The notes under the pieces: generated by a model | Told to the model about the DNA's origin: nothing | The model's input: the letters and a program-made list of their open reading frames with translations, nothing else | The model's database searches: none | Assembly (NCBI GenBank): GCA_963762425.1 | Contig: CAVXKY010000017.1 | Span: 1 to 64,000 of the forward strand | DNA length: 64,000 nucleotides | Direction of reading: 5' to 3' | Source of the DNA: REEB95 sp963762425 | Lineage (GTDB): Bacteria > Pseudomonadota > Alphaproteobacteria > ATCC43930 > CGMCC-115725 | Translations under genes and position numbers: made by a program | In this document: positions 7,919 to 16,314 of the stretch, one piece after another | How positions within the stretch are numbered: position 1 is the first letter of the stretch | Layout: every line of letters begins with the position of its first letter

Positions 7919-9196
7919 ATGATGGTACGTGGCAAAATCGGCGCGGCTTTGCGCGTCGTCCTGGCGCTGACGCTGGGCGTGGCACTTGCTTACATCGCGC
8001 CCGATGCGCGCGCGCAAACCAAGGAACCGATCAAGATCGGCTTCAGCATGGCCTTGAGCGGCGGGCTCTCGCCCAACGGCAAGGCGGCGCTGCTCGCCAT
8101 GCAAATCTGGGAGGCGGACCAGAACGCCAAGGGCGGGCTGCTCGGCCGGCCGGTGAAGCTGGTTTATTACGACGACCAGACCGACGCCTCGACGGTGCCG
8201 GGCATCTACACCAAGCTCTTGGACGTCGACAAGGTCGATTTGGTGGTCGGCCCCTACGGCACCAACATGATCGCGCCGGCCATGCCGGTCATCATCCAGC
8301 ACAAGATGACCTTCATCGGCTTGCTCGGCCTCGCCGTGAACAGCGCGTTCAATTATCCCAACTACTTCGCGATGATCCCCTCGGGGCCCAGCCCCAAGGA
8401 GGCCTTCACCAAGGGCTTCTTCGACATCGCCCTGGCGCAGAACCCGAAGCCCAAGACCGTCGCCATCGTCGGCGCCGACGCCGAGTTCTCGAAGAACCTG
8501 ACCGACGGCGCGCGCAACAACGCCCAGGCGCTCGGACTCCAGATCGTCTACGACAAGTCCTACCCGCCGACGACCACCGACTACGCGCCGATCATGCGGG
8601 CGATCAACGCGACCAATCCCGACCTGATCGTCGTCGGCTCCTATCCGCCCGATACGGTCGGCATGATCAACGCCCTGGGCGAAGTCGGCACCAGCGCCAA
8701 GCTGTTCGGCGGCGGCATGGTCGGATTGCAGAATACCTCGCTCAAGACCAAGCTGGGACCGCTCCTGAACGGCGTCGTCAATTACGATTTCTGGCTGCCC
8801 GGGCCGAAAATGGAATTCCCGGGAGCCGAGGCCGTGCTCAAGAAGTACCAGGCGCAGGCGGTGGCCGCGGGCGTCGATCCGCTCGGCTATTACATGACGA
8901 CGTTTGCCTACGCCTATCTCCAGATCATGGCCGACGCGGTGACCAAGACCGGCGGCCTCGACCAGCAGAAGATCGCCGATTACATCCGCGCCACCACCTT
9001 CCACACCATAACCGGCGATGTGAAGTTCGGCGCGGGCGGAGAATGGGCGCAGTCGCGCGTGCTGCAAGTCCAGTTCCAGCACGTCACCAGCAACGACGTC
9101 GACCAGTTCAAGGGCACCCAGAAAACGGTGATCCTCACCCCGGCGGCATACAAGACGGGAAACGTGATCTATCCGATGTCCGCCGCCAAGAAATAA
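7919..9196 (+). CDS. ABC transporter substrate-binding protein, branched-chain amino acid/amide type
   Basis: This is a periplasmic binding protein of the Leu/Ile/Val-amide family (PBP type 1), 425 residues. A Sec signal peptide ends at ARAQ (about residue 33). The mature protein starts with EPIKIGFSMALSGGLSPNGKAALL, the family signature, followed by KLVYYDDQTDASTVPGIYTKLL. Ligand cannot be predicted. The ATG at 7919 follows GGGGAGGAAACG. The rest of a transporter (permeases, ATPases) is not nearby, so it must work with distant partners. It is a single-gene unit ending in a strong terminator, which suggests high expression. Confidence 0.9.
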   Translation: MMVRGKIGAALRVVLALTLGVALAYIAPDARAQTKEPIKIGFSMALSGGLSPNGKAALLAMQIWEADQNAKGGLLGRPVKLVYYDDQTDASTVPGIYTKLLDVDKVDLVVGPYGTNMIAPAMPVIIQHKMTFIGLLGLAVNSAFNYPNYFAMIPSGPSPKEAFTKGFFDIALAQNPKPKTVAIVGADAEFSKNLTDGARNNAQALGLQIVYDKSYPPTTTDYAPIMRAINATNPDLIVVGSYPPDTVGMINALGEVGTSAKLFGGGMVGLQNTSLKTKLGPLLNGVVNYDFWLPGPKMEFPGAEAVLKKYQAQAVAAGVDPLGYYMTTFAYAYLQIMADAVTKTGGLDQQKIADYIRATTFHTITGDVKFGAGGEWAQSRVLQVQFQHVTSNDVDQFKGTQKTVILTPAAYKTGNVIYPMSAAKK

Positions 9197-9232
9197 GCGG
9201 AAGAACCCCATCCTTTCGGGGGCAAGACCAGA

Positions 9233-9264
9233 AGCGCCGGGCGGCAACGCCCGGCGCTTTTTTA
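9233..9264 (+). terminator. Strong Rho-independent terminator
   Basis: AGCGCCGGGCG (9233-9243), a GCAA tetraloop, CGCCCGGCGCT (9248-9258) and a six-base T run. The stem is perfect over 11 pairs. It closes the binding-protein gene. Confidence 0.95.
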
Positions 9265-9411
9265 TTCGCGGGAATGCGGCGGCTAGGCCGCCGCCCGGCC
9301 AAACGAAGACGTTGCAGAACATGCGCGATAGCGTCAATCTCCCGCCGCCCTGAGGGCCAAGGCCCGGCCAACGCCGGCCCGGGACGGAAAGAAAAGAGGA
9401 GCACCGGCACT

Positions 9412-10311
9412 ATGAAATTCGTCACATTCGGCACCCCCAAGGCGCCGCGTCTGGGCGCGCTCGACTCCGGGCGCGGGGTCCTTGACCTCAAGAAGGCCAA
9501 CGCCAAGCTGCCCGGCGACATGCTGGCGCTGATCGAGGGCGGCGCACCCGCGCTCAAGGCGGCGAAACAGGCCTTCGCCGCCGCGCTCAAATCCAAGAAA
9601 TCCGGCCTGTGGACACCCTTGAAAAGCGCGAAATTGCTGGCGCCCATCCCGGCGCCGCGCAAGAACGTGTTCTGCGTCGGCCGCAACTACCGCCTGCACA
9701 TCATCGAGGGCGCGCGCGCCCGCGGCCACGAGCCGGTCTTCCCCAAGGTGCCGGAATTCTTCTCCAAGCCGCGCACCACGGTGGTCGGTCACGACGCCCC
9801 CGTCCAACGCCACGCCAAGAACACCCAGAAGCTCGATTACGAGGTCGAACTCGGCATCGTCATCGGCAAGCGCGTGCGCGACCTGACGCCGGACAAGGCG
9901 ATGCCGGCGGTGTTCGGCTACACCATCATCAACGACGTCACCGCGCGCGACGCGCAAGCCGCCCACGGCCAATGGTTCAAGGGCAAGAGCTTCGACACCT
10001 TCTGCCCGATGGGACCCTGCATCGTCACGGCGGACGAGTTCGGCAATCCCAGCGGCCACCGCATATCGCTCAAGGTGAACGGCCAGATCCGGCAGGATTC
10101 CAACACCTCCGACATGCTGTTCGACGTGGCGGCGATCGTTTCGTTTCTCTGCGCCAGCCTGACGCTCGATCCCGGCGACGTCATCGCATCCGGCACGCCT
10201 TCGGGCGTGGCGCTCGGCATGACGCCGCAGCTCTGGCTCAATGTCGGCGACGTGGTCGAGGCCGAGATCGAAGGCATCGGGTCCTTGAGGAACAAGATCG
10301 CCGAGGGATGA
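9412..10311 (+). CDS. Fumarylacetoacetate hydrolase family protein
   Basis: This is a 299-residue member of the FAH family. These proteins hydrolyse or decarboxylate beta-diketo acids in aromatic compound breakdown. The metal-binding and catalytic signature is complete: FCVGRNYRLH, then KLDYEVELGIVIGKR, INDVTARDAQ, KSFDTFCPMGPCIV and IASGTPSGVALG. Glu in DYEVELG and Asp downstream would hold Mg. The exact substrate is open; candidates include acylpyruvate or 2-hydroxyhepta-2,4-diene-1,7-dioate type acids. I chose ATG 9412, behind AGAGGAGC. It is coupled by ATGA to the MFS gene. Confidence 0.9.
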   Translation: MKFVTFGTPKAPRLGALDSGRGVLDLKKANAKLPGDMLALIEGGAPALKAAKQAFAAALKSKKSGLWTPLKSAKLLAPIPAPRKNVFCVGRNYRLHIIEGARARGHEPVFPKVPEFFSKPRTTVVGHDAPVQRHAKNTQKLDYEVELGIVIGKRVRDLTPDKAMPAVFGYTIINDVTARDAQAAHGQWFKGKSFDTFCPMGPCIVTADEFGNPSGHRISLKVNGQIRQDSNTSDMLFDVAAIVSFLCASLTLDPGDVIASGTPSGVALGMTPQLWLNVGDVVEAEIEGIGSLRNKIAEG

Positions 10312-11540
10312 ATCCCGAGCCTCCGGGGCCCGTATCGGCCCTGCCGCCGCGCGTCATCCGCCTTTTCCTGCTGCAACGCATCGCCGGCGGCATGGCGTTG
10401 CAGATGCAGGCGGTGGCGGTGGGCTGGTACGTCTACGCCCTCACCTCGAGCCCGCTCGATCTGGGCTTCATCGGCCTGGTGCAATTCGTGCCGACGGCGG
10501 GGCTGGCGCTGGCCGCCGGTCATTTCGTCGACCGCCATCCGCGGCGATTTGTGCTGCTCGCCGCCCAGGCGCTGGAACTGGCATGTTATCTGGCGCTGGC
10601 GGCGGTGGCCTATTCCGGCGCCGACTCGGTCGGGCTCGTGTTCCTGGTCGTGGCCGGGCTCGGGGTCGCCCGCGCCTTCGACCATCCCGCCCAAGCCTCG
10701 CTGCTGCCCGGGCTGGTGGCGGCCAATGCCTTTCCGCGCGCCGCCGCCTGGAGTTCGATGTCGGTTCAGCTCTCGGTCGTGGTCGGCCCGGCGGCGGGCG
10801 GGCTGATCTACATTCTCGGGCCAGCCATGCCTTTCGCCGTGGCGGCGGCGCTCGCTTCCATCGCCATGATCGCCGTGCTGTTCATCGAAGAGCGGCGTGT
10901 TGCCCGGCCGCGGGCGCCGGTGACCTGGAAGACTCTCAGCAGCGGCATCCATTTCATTCGTCATCACCAGGCGGTGCTGGGCGCGATTTCGCTCGATCTG
11001 TTCGGCGTGCTGTTCGGCGGCGCCACCGCCTTGCTGCCGATTTTCGCCCGCGACATATTGATGATCGGCCCGGTTGGGTTGGGCCTGATGCGCAGCGCCC
11101 CGGCGGTGGGCGCGATTTCGACCGGCCTGATCCTGACGCGTTGGCCGCTGTCGCGGCATATCGGCGCGCGCATGCTGATCGCGGTGGCGATCTTTGGGAT
11201 CGCAACCCTGATCTTCGGCGTGTCGCGCTGGACGCCCTTGTCCTTCGCGGCGCTGATTTGCGTCGGCGCGGCCGACATGGTGAGCGTGGTGACGCGCAAT
11301 ACCTTGGTGCAGACCGAGACGCCCGACGCCATCCGCGGCCGGGTCAACGCGGTCAACACCGTGTTCATCGGCACCTCCAACCAGTTGGGCGAGTTCGAAT
11401 CGGGCGTCACCGCCGCCTGGTTCGGGCCGGTTGGCTCGGTGGTGCTGGGCGGCGCCGCCACTTTGTTGATCGCCGCGCTGTGGGCTTGGCGCCTGCCGGC
11501 GCTTCGGCGCATGGACCGCTTCAACACCGTAAGGCGGTAG
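10308..11540 (+). CDS. MFS transporter (MFS_3 / EntS-like)
   Basis: This is a 410-residue secondary transporter with about 12 hydrophobic segments. It belongs to the MFS_3 group, which includes the enterobactin exporter EntS and macrolide exporters. Visible signs are the cytoplasmic loop motif GHFVDRHPRRFVLL between helices 2 and 3, the ISLDLFGVLFGGATALLPIFARDIL segment region of helix 7, and RGRVNAVNTVFIGTSNQLGEFESG. The substrate cannot be told. It starts within the stop of the FAH gene, so the two probably form an operon; it might export or import the acid handled by that enzyme. Confidence 0.85.
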   Translation: MNPEPPGPVSALPPRVIRLFLLQRIAGGMALQMQAVAVGWYVYALTSSPLDLGFIGLVQFVPTAGLALAAGHFVDRHPRRFVLLAAQALELACYLALAAVAYSGADSVGLVFLVVAGLGVARAFDHPAQASLLPGLVAANAFPRAAAWSSMSVQLSVVVGPAAGGLIYILGPAMPFAVAAALASIAMIAVLFIEERRVARPRAPVTWKTLSSGIHFIRHHQAVLGAISLDLFGVLFGGATALLPIFARDILMIGPVGLGLMRSAPAVGAISTGLILTRWPLSRHIGARMLIAVAIFGIATLIFGVSRWTPLSFAALICVGAADMVSVVTRNTLVQTETPDAIRGRVNAVNTVFIGTSNQLGEFESGVTAAWFGPVGSVVLGGAATLLIAALWAWRLPALRRMDRFNTVRR

Positions 11541-11603
11541 GCGCGAAAGGCCCGGTCCTATCCCGGTTTGACCCGTGCAAGCTTTTATGCGACAGGAGAT
11601 GCC

Positions 11604-12032
11604 ATGGGAAAATCCATCGAACACGTGCACTGGCCCGATGCGCCGGATGTGTGGATGCCCTACGCGCCGGCCATCAGGGTCAAGGGCGGCACGACGGTCT
11701 ATCTCGCCGGCGTGACCGCCGCGCCGGTCTATCACCATCATCCGCATCGTCCCGAGGAATTCGCGTCCATGCCGCGCGACATGGCGGGACAAACCCGCGC
11801 GGCGCTGGAAAACCTCAAACGGGGGCTGAGCGCCGTCGGGGCGAGTTTCGCCGACGTGGTCAAGGCCGACCGGTTCGTGACGGATCTGGCCGATCAGGAC
11901 GCGCTGAACCGCGTCTGGGCGGAGTATTTCGGCGATTCGAAGCCGACCACCACGACCGTGCAGGTGGTGCGGCTTGCGACCGACCCGCGTTGCCTGATCG
12001 AGATCAACGCGGTCGCGGTAACCGATGCGTAG
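11604..12032 (+). CDS. RidA/YER057c/UK114 family protein
   Basis: This is a 142-residue Rid-family enamine/imine deaminase homologue. Typical segments are VYLAGVTA, ALENLKRGLSAVGASFADVVKADRFVTDL and a C-terminal CLIEINAVAV. The Arg that binds the carboxylate in true RidA proteins (RNCLVEI context) appears here as DPRCLIEI, so deaminase activity is plausible. The ATG follows CAGGAG. Its stop codon TAG is supplied by the repeat element that begins at 12027. Confidence 0.85.
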   Translation: MGKSIEHVHWPDAPDVWMPYAPAIRVKGGTTVYLAGVTAAPVYHHHPHRPEEFASMPRDMAGQTRAALENLKRGLSAVGASFADVVKADRFVTDLADQDALNRVWAEYFGDSKPTTTTVQVVRLATDPRCLIEINAVAVTDA

Positions 12033-12068
12033 CACAGGCCGCGCAGGGGCGCGGCCGTCGTGCGAAGT
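12027..12068. repeat. Intergenic repeat, subtype B copy 1 (overlaps RidA stop)
   Basis: It begins GCGTAGCACAGGCC and ends GTCGTGCGAAG. The TAG inside GCGTAGCA is the stop codon of the RidA gene. A subtype A copy follows after nine bases. Confidence 0.7.
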
Positions 12069-12077
12069 GAAGAACGT

Positions 12078-12126
12078 GCGTAGCAAAGGCCGAGCGCGAA
12101 CCAAGCGCGAGGCCGTCTTGCGAAGC
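12078..12126. repeat. Intergenic repeat, subtype A copy 2
   Basis: 49 bases, one mismatch to the copy at 7769. It begins GCGTAGCAAAGGCC and ends GTCTTGCGAAGC, just ahead of the GST ribosome binding site. Confidence 0.75.
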
Positions 12127-12146
12127 TAAAAAAGAGGGAGGTTTAT

Positions 12147-12761
12147 TTGCTGACACTCTATTACGCGCCCGGCGCCTGCTCGATGGCGGCGCATATCGTG
12201 CTCGAGGAAAGCGGCGAGAAATACGAGCCGCGCCGCGTCAATCTCGCGCAAGGCGAGCAGCGGACGCCCGCCTACCTCAAGATCAATCCGCTGGGCCGCG
12301 TGCCGGCCTTGGGCCTCGACGACGGCAGCAGCCTGGCCGAGAACACCGCCATCCTGCCCTATCTCGGCAAGCGTTTCGGATTATGGCCGACCGATCCGCT
12401 GGCCGAGGCACGGGCGTTGTCGCGCATCGGTTTCTTCGCCAGTTCCGTCCATGCGGCGCATGCCCATGTCGGCCGGCCTGAGCGCTACGCCAGCGACAAG
12501 GCGGCGCAGGACGACGTCAAGGCGATGGGCCTCAAGAGCTTCCACGGCTATCTCAAGGACATCGACGGCTTTTACGCCGGCAAGGAATGGCTGCTCGGCC
12601 CTTATTCGGTGCTCGATCCCTATGCGCTCGTCTTCTACGCCTGGGGCGTGCGCCGCGAACTGCCGGTGTCGGAATTGAAAAACTACACCGCCTTCAAGGA
12701 TCGCATGCTAAAACGCCCGGCGGTGCAGCGCGCGCTCGAGGACGAGAAGGTCAAGCTCTAG
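12147..12761 (+). CDS. Glutathione S-transferase family protein
   Basis: This is a 204-residue GST with an N-terminal thioredoxin-like domain and a C-terminal all-helical domain. It begins LTLYYAPGACSMAAHIVLEE, the beta-class pattern in which Cys10 and the neighbouring Ser can act on glutathione. The cis-Pro segment is GRVPAL and the glutathione-binding SNAIL-like motif is SLAENTAILPYL. The C-terminal domain has GPYSVLDPYALVFYAWG. The start is TTG at 12147, preceded by GAGGGAGG. Physiological substrate unknown. Confidence 0.88.
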   Translation: MLTLYYAPGACSMAAHIVLEESGEKYEPRRVNLAQGEQRTPAYLKINPLGRVPALGLDDGSSLAENTAILPYLGKRFGLWPTDPLAEARALSRIGFFASSVHAAHAHVGRPERYASDKAAQDDVKAMGLKSFHGYLKDIDGFYAGKEWLLGPYSVLDPYALVFYAWGVRRELPVSELKNYTAFKDRMLKRPAVQRALEDEKVKL

Positions 12762-12811
12762 CGTAGCACAGCCGAAGGCCGATACTTCAGGCCCGAGGCG
12801 TCGTGCGAAGC
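12761..12811. repeat. Intergenic repeat, subtype B copy 2
   Basis: It starts on the last base of the GST stop codon with GCGTAGCACAGCC and ends GTCGTGCGAAGC. The centre differs from other subtype B copies. Confidence 0.7.
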
Positions 12812-12822
12812 CAAGCGGGGTC

Positions 12823-13542
12823 TCACTTCTGCTTGGCGACGCGCCGCGCCCATAGCTCATAGGCGCGGTTGAAGGTCTTGTCCTGAAGTTCCTTGGTGCT
12901 TTTCGCCTCGCCGGAACTGAGATAGGTGACCGGCCCGAGGCGGAGGGCCTCGCTTTGCAGCCTCGCGTTGGTTTCGGCATAGACCGCGCGATAGACCGCG
13001 TGGCGAAGCGATTGGCCGACCGCGACCGAGCCGTGGCCGCGCATCAGCGCGACGATGGCGCCGCCCAGCGTCCTGGCGAGATCGTCGCCCAGCTTGACGC
13101 TGTCGATCAGCATGTTGCTGGCATCGCCGGCGCTGCGCCTGATCTCGAACACCGGCACGTTGTCGCCCAAAAACCCGCTCATGTGATAGACCGGGCGGAG
13201 TTTCTGCGGCGTGATGCCGAAGGGAATGATGGCGGGCGAGTGGCTGTGCACCACCGAAGTCACGTCGGGCCGCGCCTTGTAGATCGAGCCGTGAATGAAT
13301 CGTTCGAGATAGACCGCGCGGCCGCGCGGGTCGATGGGCGCGCCGTCGAGATCGAATTGCATGATGTCCTTGGGCGTGACCAGCCCCGGCGCCATGCTGC
13401 GCGCCAGCAGGAACCGGCCGGGATCGCCGGGGTCGCGGACGCTGACATGGCCGAAGCCGTCGACCACGCCTTGGTCGAACAATATCCGGTTGGCGGTCGC
13501 GAGTTCGGCCGCCTGTTGCGGATCGATCTTGGCCTTGGCCAT
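12823..13542 (-). CDS. Class II aldolase/adducin family protein
   Basis: This is a 239-residue zinc enzyme of the class II aldolase/adducin family (fuculose-phosphate aldolase fold). Metal ligands are HSHS in TSVVHSHSPAIIPFG and the later His in VALMRGHGSVAVG. GVVDGFGHVSVRDPGD near the N-terminus is the phosphate-loop region of the family. The substrate is unknown; relatives act on sugar phosphates or on decarboxylation of aromatic or methylthio compounds. The ATG follows GGGGGAGC. It lies 17 bases behind the crotonase gene on the same strand and is probably co-transcribed. Confidence 0.85.
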   Translation of the reverse strand: MAKAKIDPQQAAELATANRILFDQGVVDGFGHVSVRDPGDPGRFLLARSMAPGLVTPKDIMQFDLDGAPIDPRGRAVYLERFIHGSIYKARPDVTSVVHSHSPAIIPFGITPQKLRPVYHMSGFLGDNVPVFEIRRSAGDASNMLIDSVKLGDDLARTLGGAIVALMRGHGSVAVGQSLRHAVYRAVYAETNARLQSEALRLGPVTYLSSGEAKSTKELQDKTFNRAYELWARRVAKQK

Positions 13543-13559
13543 GCTCCCCCCGTTTTATT

Positions 13560-14336
13560 TCATTCGCCGCGGAATTGCGGCGGCCGCTTGGCGAAAAAGG
13601 CGTCCATGCCTTCGCGGAAATCCTTGCTCATGTAGCACATCAGCACCAAGTCATCGCCCTCGCCTTTGGGGATGCGCGGCTGGAGACGGCGCAAAGCTTC
13701 CTTGGTGGCGCGCAACGTCAAGGGCGCGTGGCCGGCGACCACGCGGGCGACCTCCTCCGCGCGTTTCATCAGATTCGCCGCATCCACCACCTCGGTCACG
13801 AGGCCGATGGCATGGGCTTCCGGCGCCTCGACCAGCCGAGCGTTGAAGATCAAATCCTTCACCCGCCCCGCCCCCACCAGCGCGCAAAGCCGCGCATAGT
13901 TCCCCATCGACAAACAATTGCCCAGCGTGCGCGCCACCGGAAAGCCGAAGCGCGCATTGGATGCTGCGATCCTGAGATCGCAGGCGGCGGCGATGCCGGC
14001 GCCGCCGCCGGTGCAGGCGCCCTGGATGGCGGCGATGGTCGGCAGCTGGCAGCTTTCCAGCGCCGTCAGCACCCGATCAATGCGGCCTTCGTATTCGAGC
14101 GCGTCGGCGGGTTTGTCGAAGGCCTTGAACTGCGAGATGTCCGTGCCCGAGGCGAAGGCCTTGTCGCCGGCGCCGGTGAGCAACAGAACCCGGATGGACT
14201 TGTCCTGGGGCGCCTCGGCGCAGATTTCGGCCAGGCGGTCGTACATGGCGAAGGTCAAGGCGTTCCGCGCCTGCGGCCGGTTGAAGGTGATGCGGCCGAT
14301 GCCGTCGCGGATTTCGTAAAGGAGTTCGTCGCTCAC
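13560..14336 (-). CDS. Crotonase (enoyl-CoA hydratase/isomerase) family protein without the usual catalytic Glu pair
   Basis: This is a 258-residue crotonase fold. The oxyanion-hole segments are AFASGTDISQF and ACTGGGAGIAAACDLRIA. In classical hydratases a Glu follows GGG (GGGCE); here it is Ala-Gly-Ile. The second catalytic Glu (EVKLGL type) is also absent (FGFPVARTLGN). So simple hydration of enoyl-CoA is unlikely, and isomerase, decarboxylase or hydrolase chemistry on a CoA ester is more probable. I chose the GTG at 14334-14336 because the crotonase domain begins right after it. The aldolase-family gene follows on the same strand. Confidence 0.82.
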   Translation of the reverse strand: MSDELLYEIRDGIGRITFNRPQARNALTFAMYDRLAEICAEAPQDKSIRVLLLTGAGDKAFASGTDISQFKAFDKPADALEYEGRIDRVLTALESCQLPTIAAIQGACTGGGAGIAAACDLRIAASNARFGFPVARTLGNCLSMGNYARLCALVGAGRVKDLIFNARLVEAPEAHAIGLVTEVVDAANLMKRAEEVARVVAGHAPLTLRATKEALRRLQPRIPKGEGDDLVLMCYMSKDFREGMDAFFAKRPPQFRGE

Positions 14337-14479
14337 GGGCGTATCCTCATCATGGCCAAGGGTTCGGGGAAAGCGGAAAAACAACCTTACTATGCCAGCC
14401 CGGCCCGGCGCCTCAAGCTTTTAGGGCTGCCCGTTTCGCTCTTCCATGGCAATATAGGGTTCTCGCGAGGGAGACCGCC

Positions 14480-14935
14480 ATGCCGCTCAGCCATCTCGAA
14501 CATTTCCTGATCCAGTCGCCCGACATCGACCGGACCCGCGACTGGTACGTGAAGATCCTGGGCATGGTCGCCGGGCCGCATCCCGATTTCGGCTTTCCCG
14601 TGCATTGGCTCTATCTCGGCGACGTGCCGGTGTTGCATGTGGCGCAGGGCGGCGCCGCCGTTTCCGACAAGCGGCTCAAATATCTCGGCCAGCAATCGCA
14701 GGCGACCGAGGGCACCGGCGTGATCGACCACGTCGCCTTCCGCGCCACCGGGTTGCCCGAGATGATCGCGCATCTGCAAAGGCTCAAGATCGAATTCAAG
14801 GAGCGCCAGGTCGACGACCAGGGGCTGTATCAGCTTTTCCTGTTCGACCCCAACGGGGTCAAGGTCGAGCTCAACTACCAGGCGGCCGAGGCCAAGGGAC
14901 GCCGGGCATCGGTGATGGCGAGCGATTACCGCTGA
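14480..14935 (+). CDS. VOC family (glyoxalase/dioxygenase fold) protein
   Basis: This is a 151-residue protein with two beta-alpha-beta-beta-beta modules of the vicinal oxygen chelate superfamily. Likely metal ligands are His in SHLEHFLIQSPD, VLHVAQ, IDHVAFRA and Glu in VKVELNY. FLFDPNGVKVELNY is the classic C-terminal signature. It could be a dioxygenase, isomerase or resistance-type protein; substrate unknown. The ATG follows GCGAGGGAG. It is divergent from the crotonase gene, with 143 bases between the two starts. Confidence 0.82.
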   Translation: MPLSHLEHFLIQSPDIDRTRDWYVKILGMVAGPHPDFGFPVHWLYLGDVPVLHVAQGGAAVSDKRLKYLGQQSQATEGTGVIDHVAFRATGLPEMIAHLQRLKIEFKERQVDDQGLYQLFLFDPNGVKVELNYQAAEAKGRRASVMASDYR

Positions 14936-15018
14936 ATCGCGATAAACCGAACACAATCAAGGGCTAGGCAACTCCGGACGCGCTCTCTATAGTCCTGCGC
15001 AAGCGCAGGAGGATTGCA

Positions 15019-15438
15019 TTGCAAGCGAATATCGGAAAATCACGAACTCGGCGGCGCACGGCGAAGGAGCACGGGCCCGATCCGGTCGATGTCCATGTCG
15101 GCCGGCGTTTGCGCATCGGACGCGAGTTCGCCGGATTGACCCAGACCGGCATCGGCAAGGAACTCGGCATGAGCTTCCAGGTGGTGCAGAAATACGAGCA
15201 GGGCGAGATCCGAATCTCCGCCAGCCGGCTCTACCAACTGGCGAAGCTGCTGGCGAAGCCGGTGTCCTATTTCTTCGAGGGGCTCGAAACCGCTTCGGGC
15301 GGGTCGTCCCCGCCCGAACAGGGCATCGTCAGGCGCGAAATCGAGCTGGTGCGCGCCTTCCGCTCCATCGACAGCCCCGAGGTGCAGCAGCGCCTGTTGC
15401 TGCTGATGCGGGATGTCGGCGAGCGCCAACCGGCGTGA
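15019..15438 (+). CDS. XRE family transcriptional regulator
   Basis: This is a 139-residue HTH_3 (Cro/CI) regulator of a type common in alphaproteobacteria. The HTH lies at about residues 35-90: VGRRLRIGREFAGLTQTGIG, then FQVVQKYEQGEIRIS and LYQLAKLLAKPVSYFFEG. A C-terminal helix (VRAFRSIDSPEVQQRLLLLM) is typical of the subgroup. The start is TTG at 15019, set by GCAGGAGG. Targets are unknown. fabI follows 22 bases downstream and might be in the same transcript. Confidence 0.85.
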   Translation: MQANIGKSRTRRRTAKEHGPDPVDVHVGRRLRIGREFAGLTQTGIGKELGMSFQVVQKYEQGEIRISASRLYQLAKLLAKPVSYFFEGLETASGGSSPPEQGIVRREIELVRAFRSIDSPEVQQRLLLLMRDVGERQPA

Positions 15439-15460
15439 TCGAGACCCAACGGGACCAGGC

Positions 15461-16301
15461 ATGACCGAAACCAAGCCGCTGATGGCCGGCAAGCGCGGCC
15501 TCATCATGGGCGTCGCCAACGAGCGCTCGATCGCCTGGGCGATATCCAAGGCGGCGCACGCGCACGGCGCCGAGCTCGCCTTCACCTATCAGGGCGACGC
15601 GCTGGGCAAGCGCGTCAAACCGCTGGCCGAAACCGTCGGCGGCAAGGTGTTGGGCGATTGCGACGTCGGCAACGAGGCGAGCGTGGCCGCGGTTTTCGAA
15701 TCCGTCTCGAAGCTCTGGGGCGGACTCGATTTCCTCGTCCATGCCATCGCCTATTCCGACCCCGACGAGTTGCGCGGCCTTTACGTCGACACCACGCGCG
15801 CCAATTTCCTGAAGAGTCTGGAAATCTCCTGTTACTCCTTCACCGATCTGTGCCGCCGCGCCGTGCCGCTGATGACCAAGGGCGGCAGCCTGCTGACGTT
15901 GAGCTATCTCGGCGCCGAGCGCGTCATGCCGCATTACAACGTCATGGGCGTGGCCAAGGCCGCGCTCGAGGCGTCGGTGCGCTATCTCGCGGTCGATCTG
16001 GGGGGCAAGAACATCCGCGTCAACGCCATCTCGGCCGGGCCGATCAAGACGCTGGCGGCCTCGGGCATCGGCGATTTCCGCTATATCCTGAAGTGGAACC
16101 AGCTCAATTCGCCGTTGAAGCGCAACGTCATCGCTCGAGGAAGTGGGCAATGCCGGCCTTTATCTGCTGAGCGATCTTTCCGCTGGCGTCACCGGCGAGG
16201 TGCATCACGTCGATTCCGGCTACCATGTCGTCGGCATGATGGCGGTCGACGCGGCGTCCGAAGTCGCCGAGATGCTGGCAAACTTCAAGCCTCAAGGCTG
16301 A
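15461..16301 (+). CDS. fabI: Enoyl-[acyl-carrier-protein] reductase FabI (one indel)
   Basis: This is the NADH-dependent enoyl-ACP reductase that completes each round of fatty acid elongation. It is an SDR fold of about 279 residues starting MTETKPLMAGKRGLIMGVAN (Rossmann glycine motif). The catalytic pair is in SYLGAE and in the Tyr-x6-Lys PHYNVMGVAK. The last 55 residues (GNAGLYLLSDLSAGVTGEV and on) are in another frame. One extra T near 16131 (NVT-LEEVG) explains it. The stop is TGA 16299-16301. Because this step is normally essential, a read error is the best explanation. aroC begins 14 bases later. Confidence 0.9.
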
Positions 16302-16314
16302 TCCCGAGCGCGCG

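Noticed and set aside
9918..12104. 728-codon minus-strand open frame over the FAH, MFS and RidA genes
   Set aside because: All three plus-strand proteins match known families; the antisense translation shows no domain.
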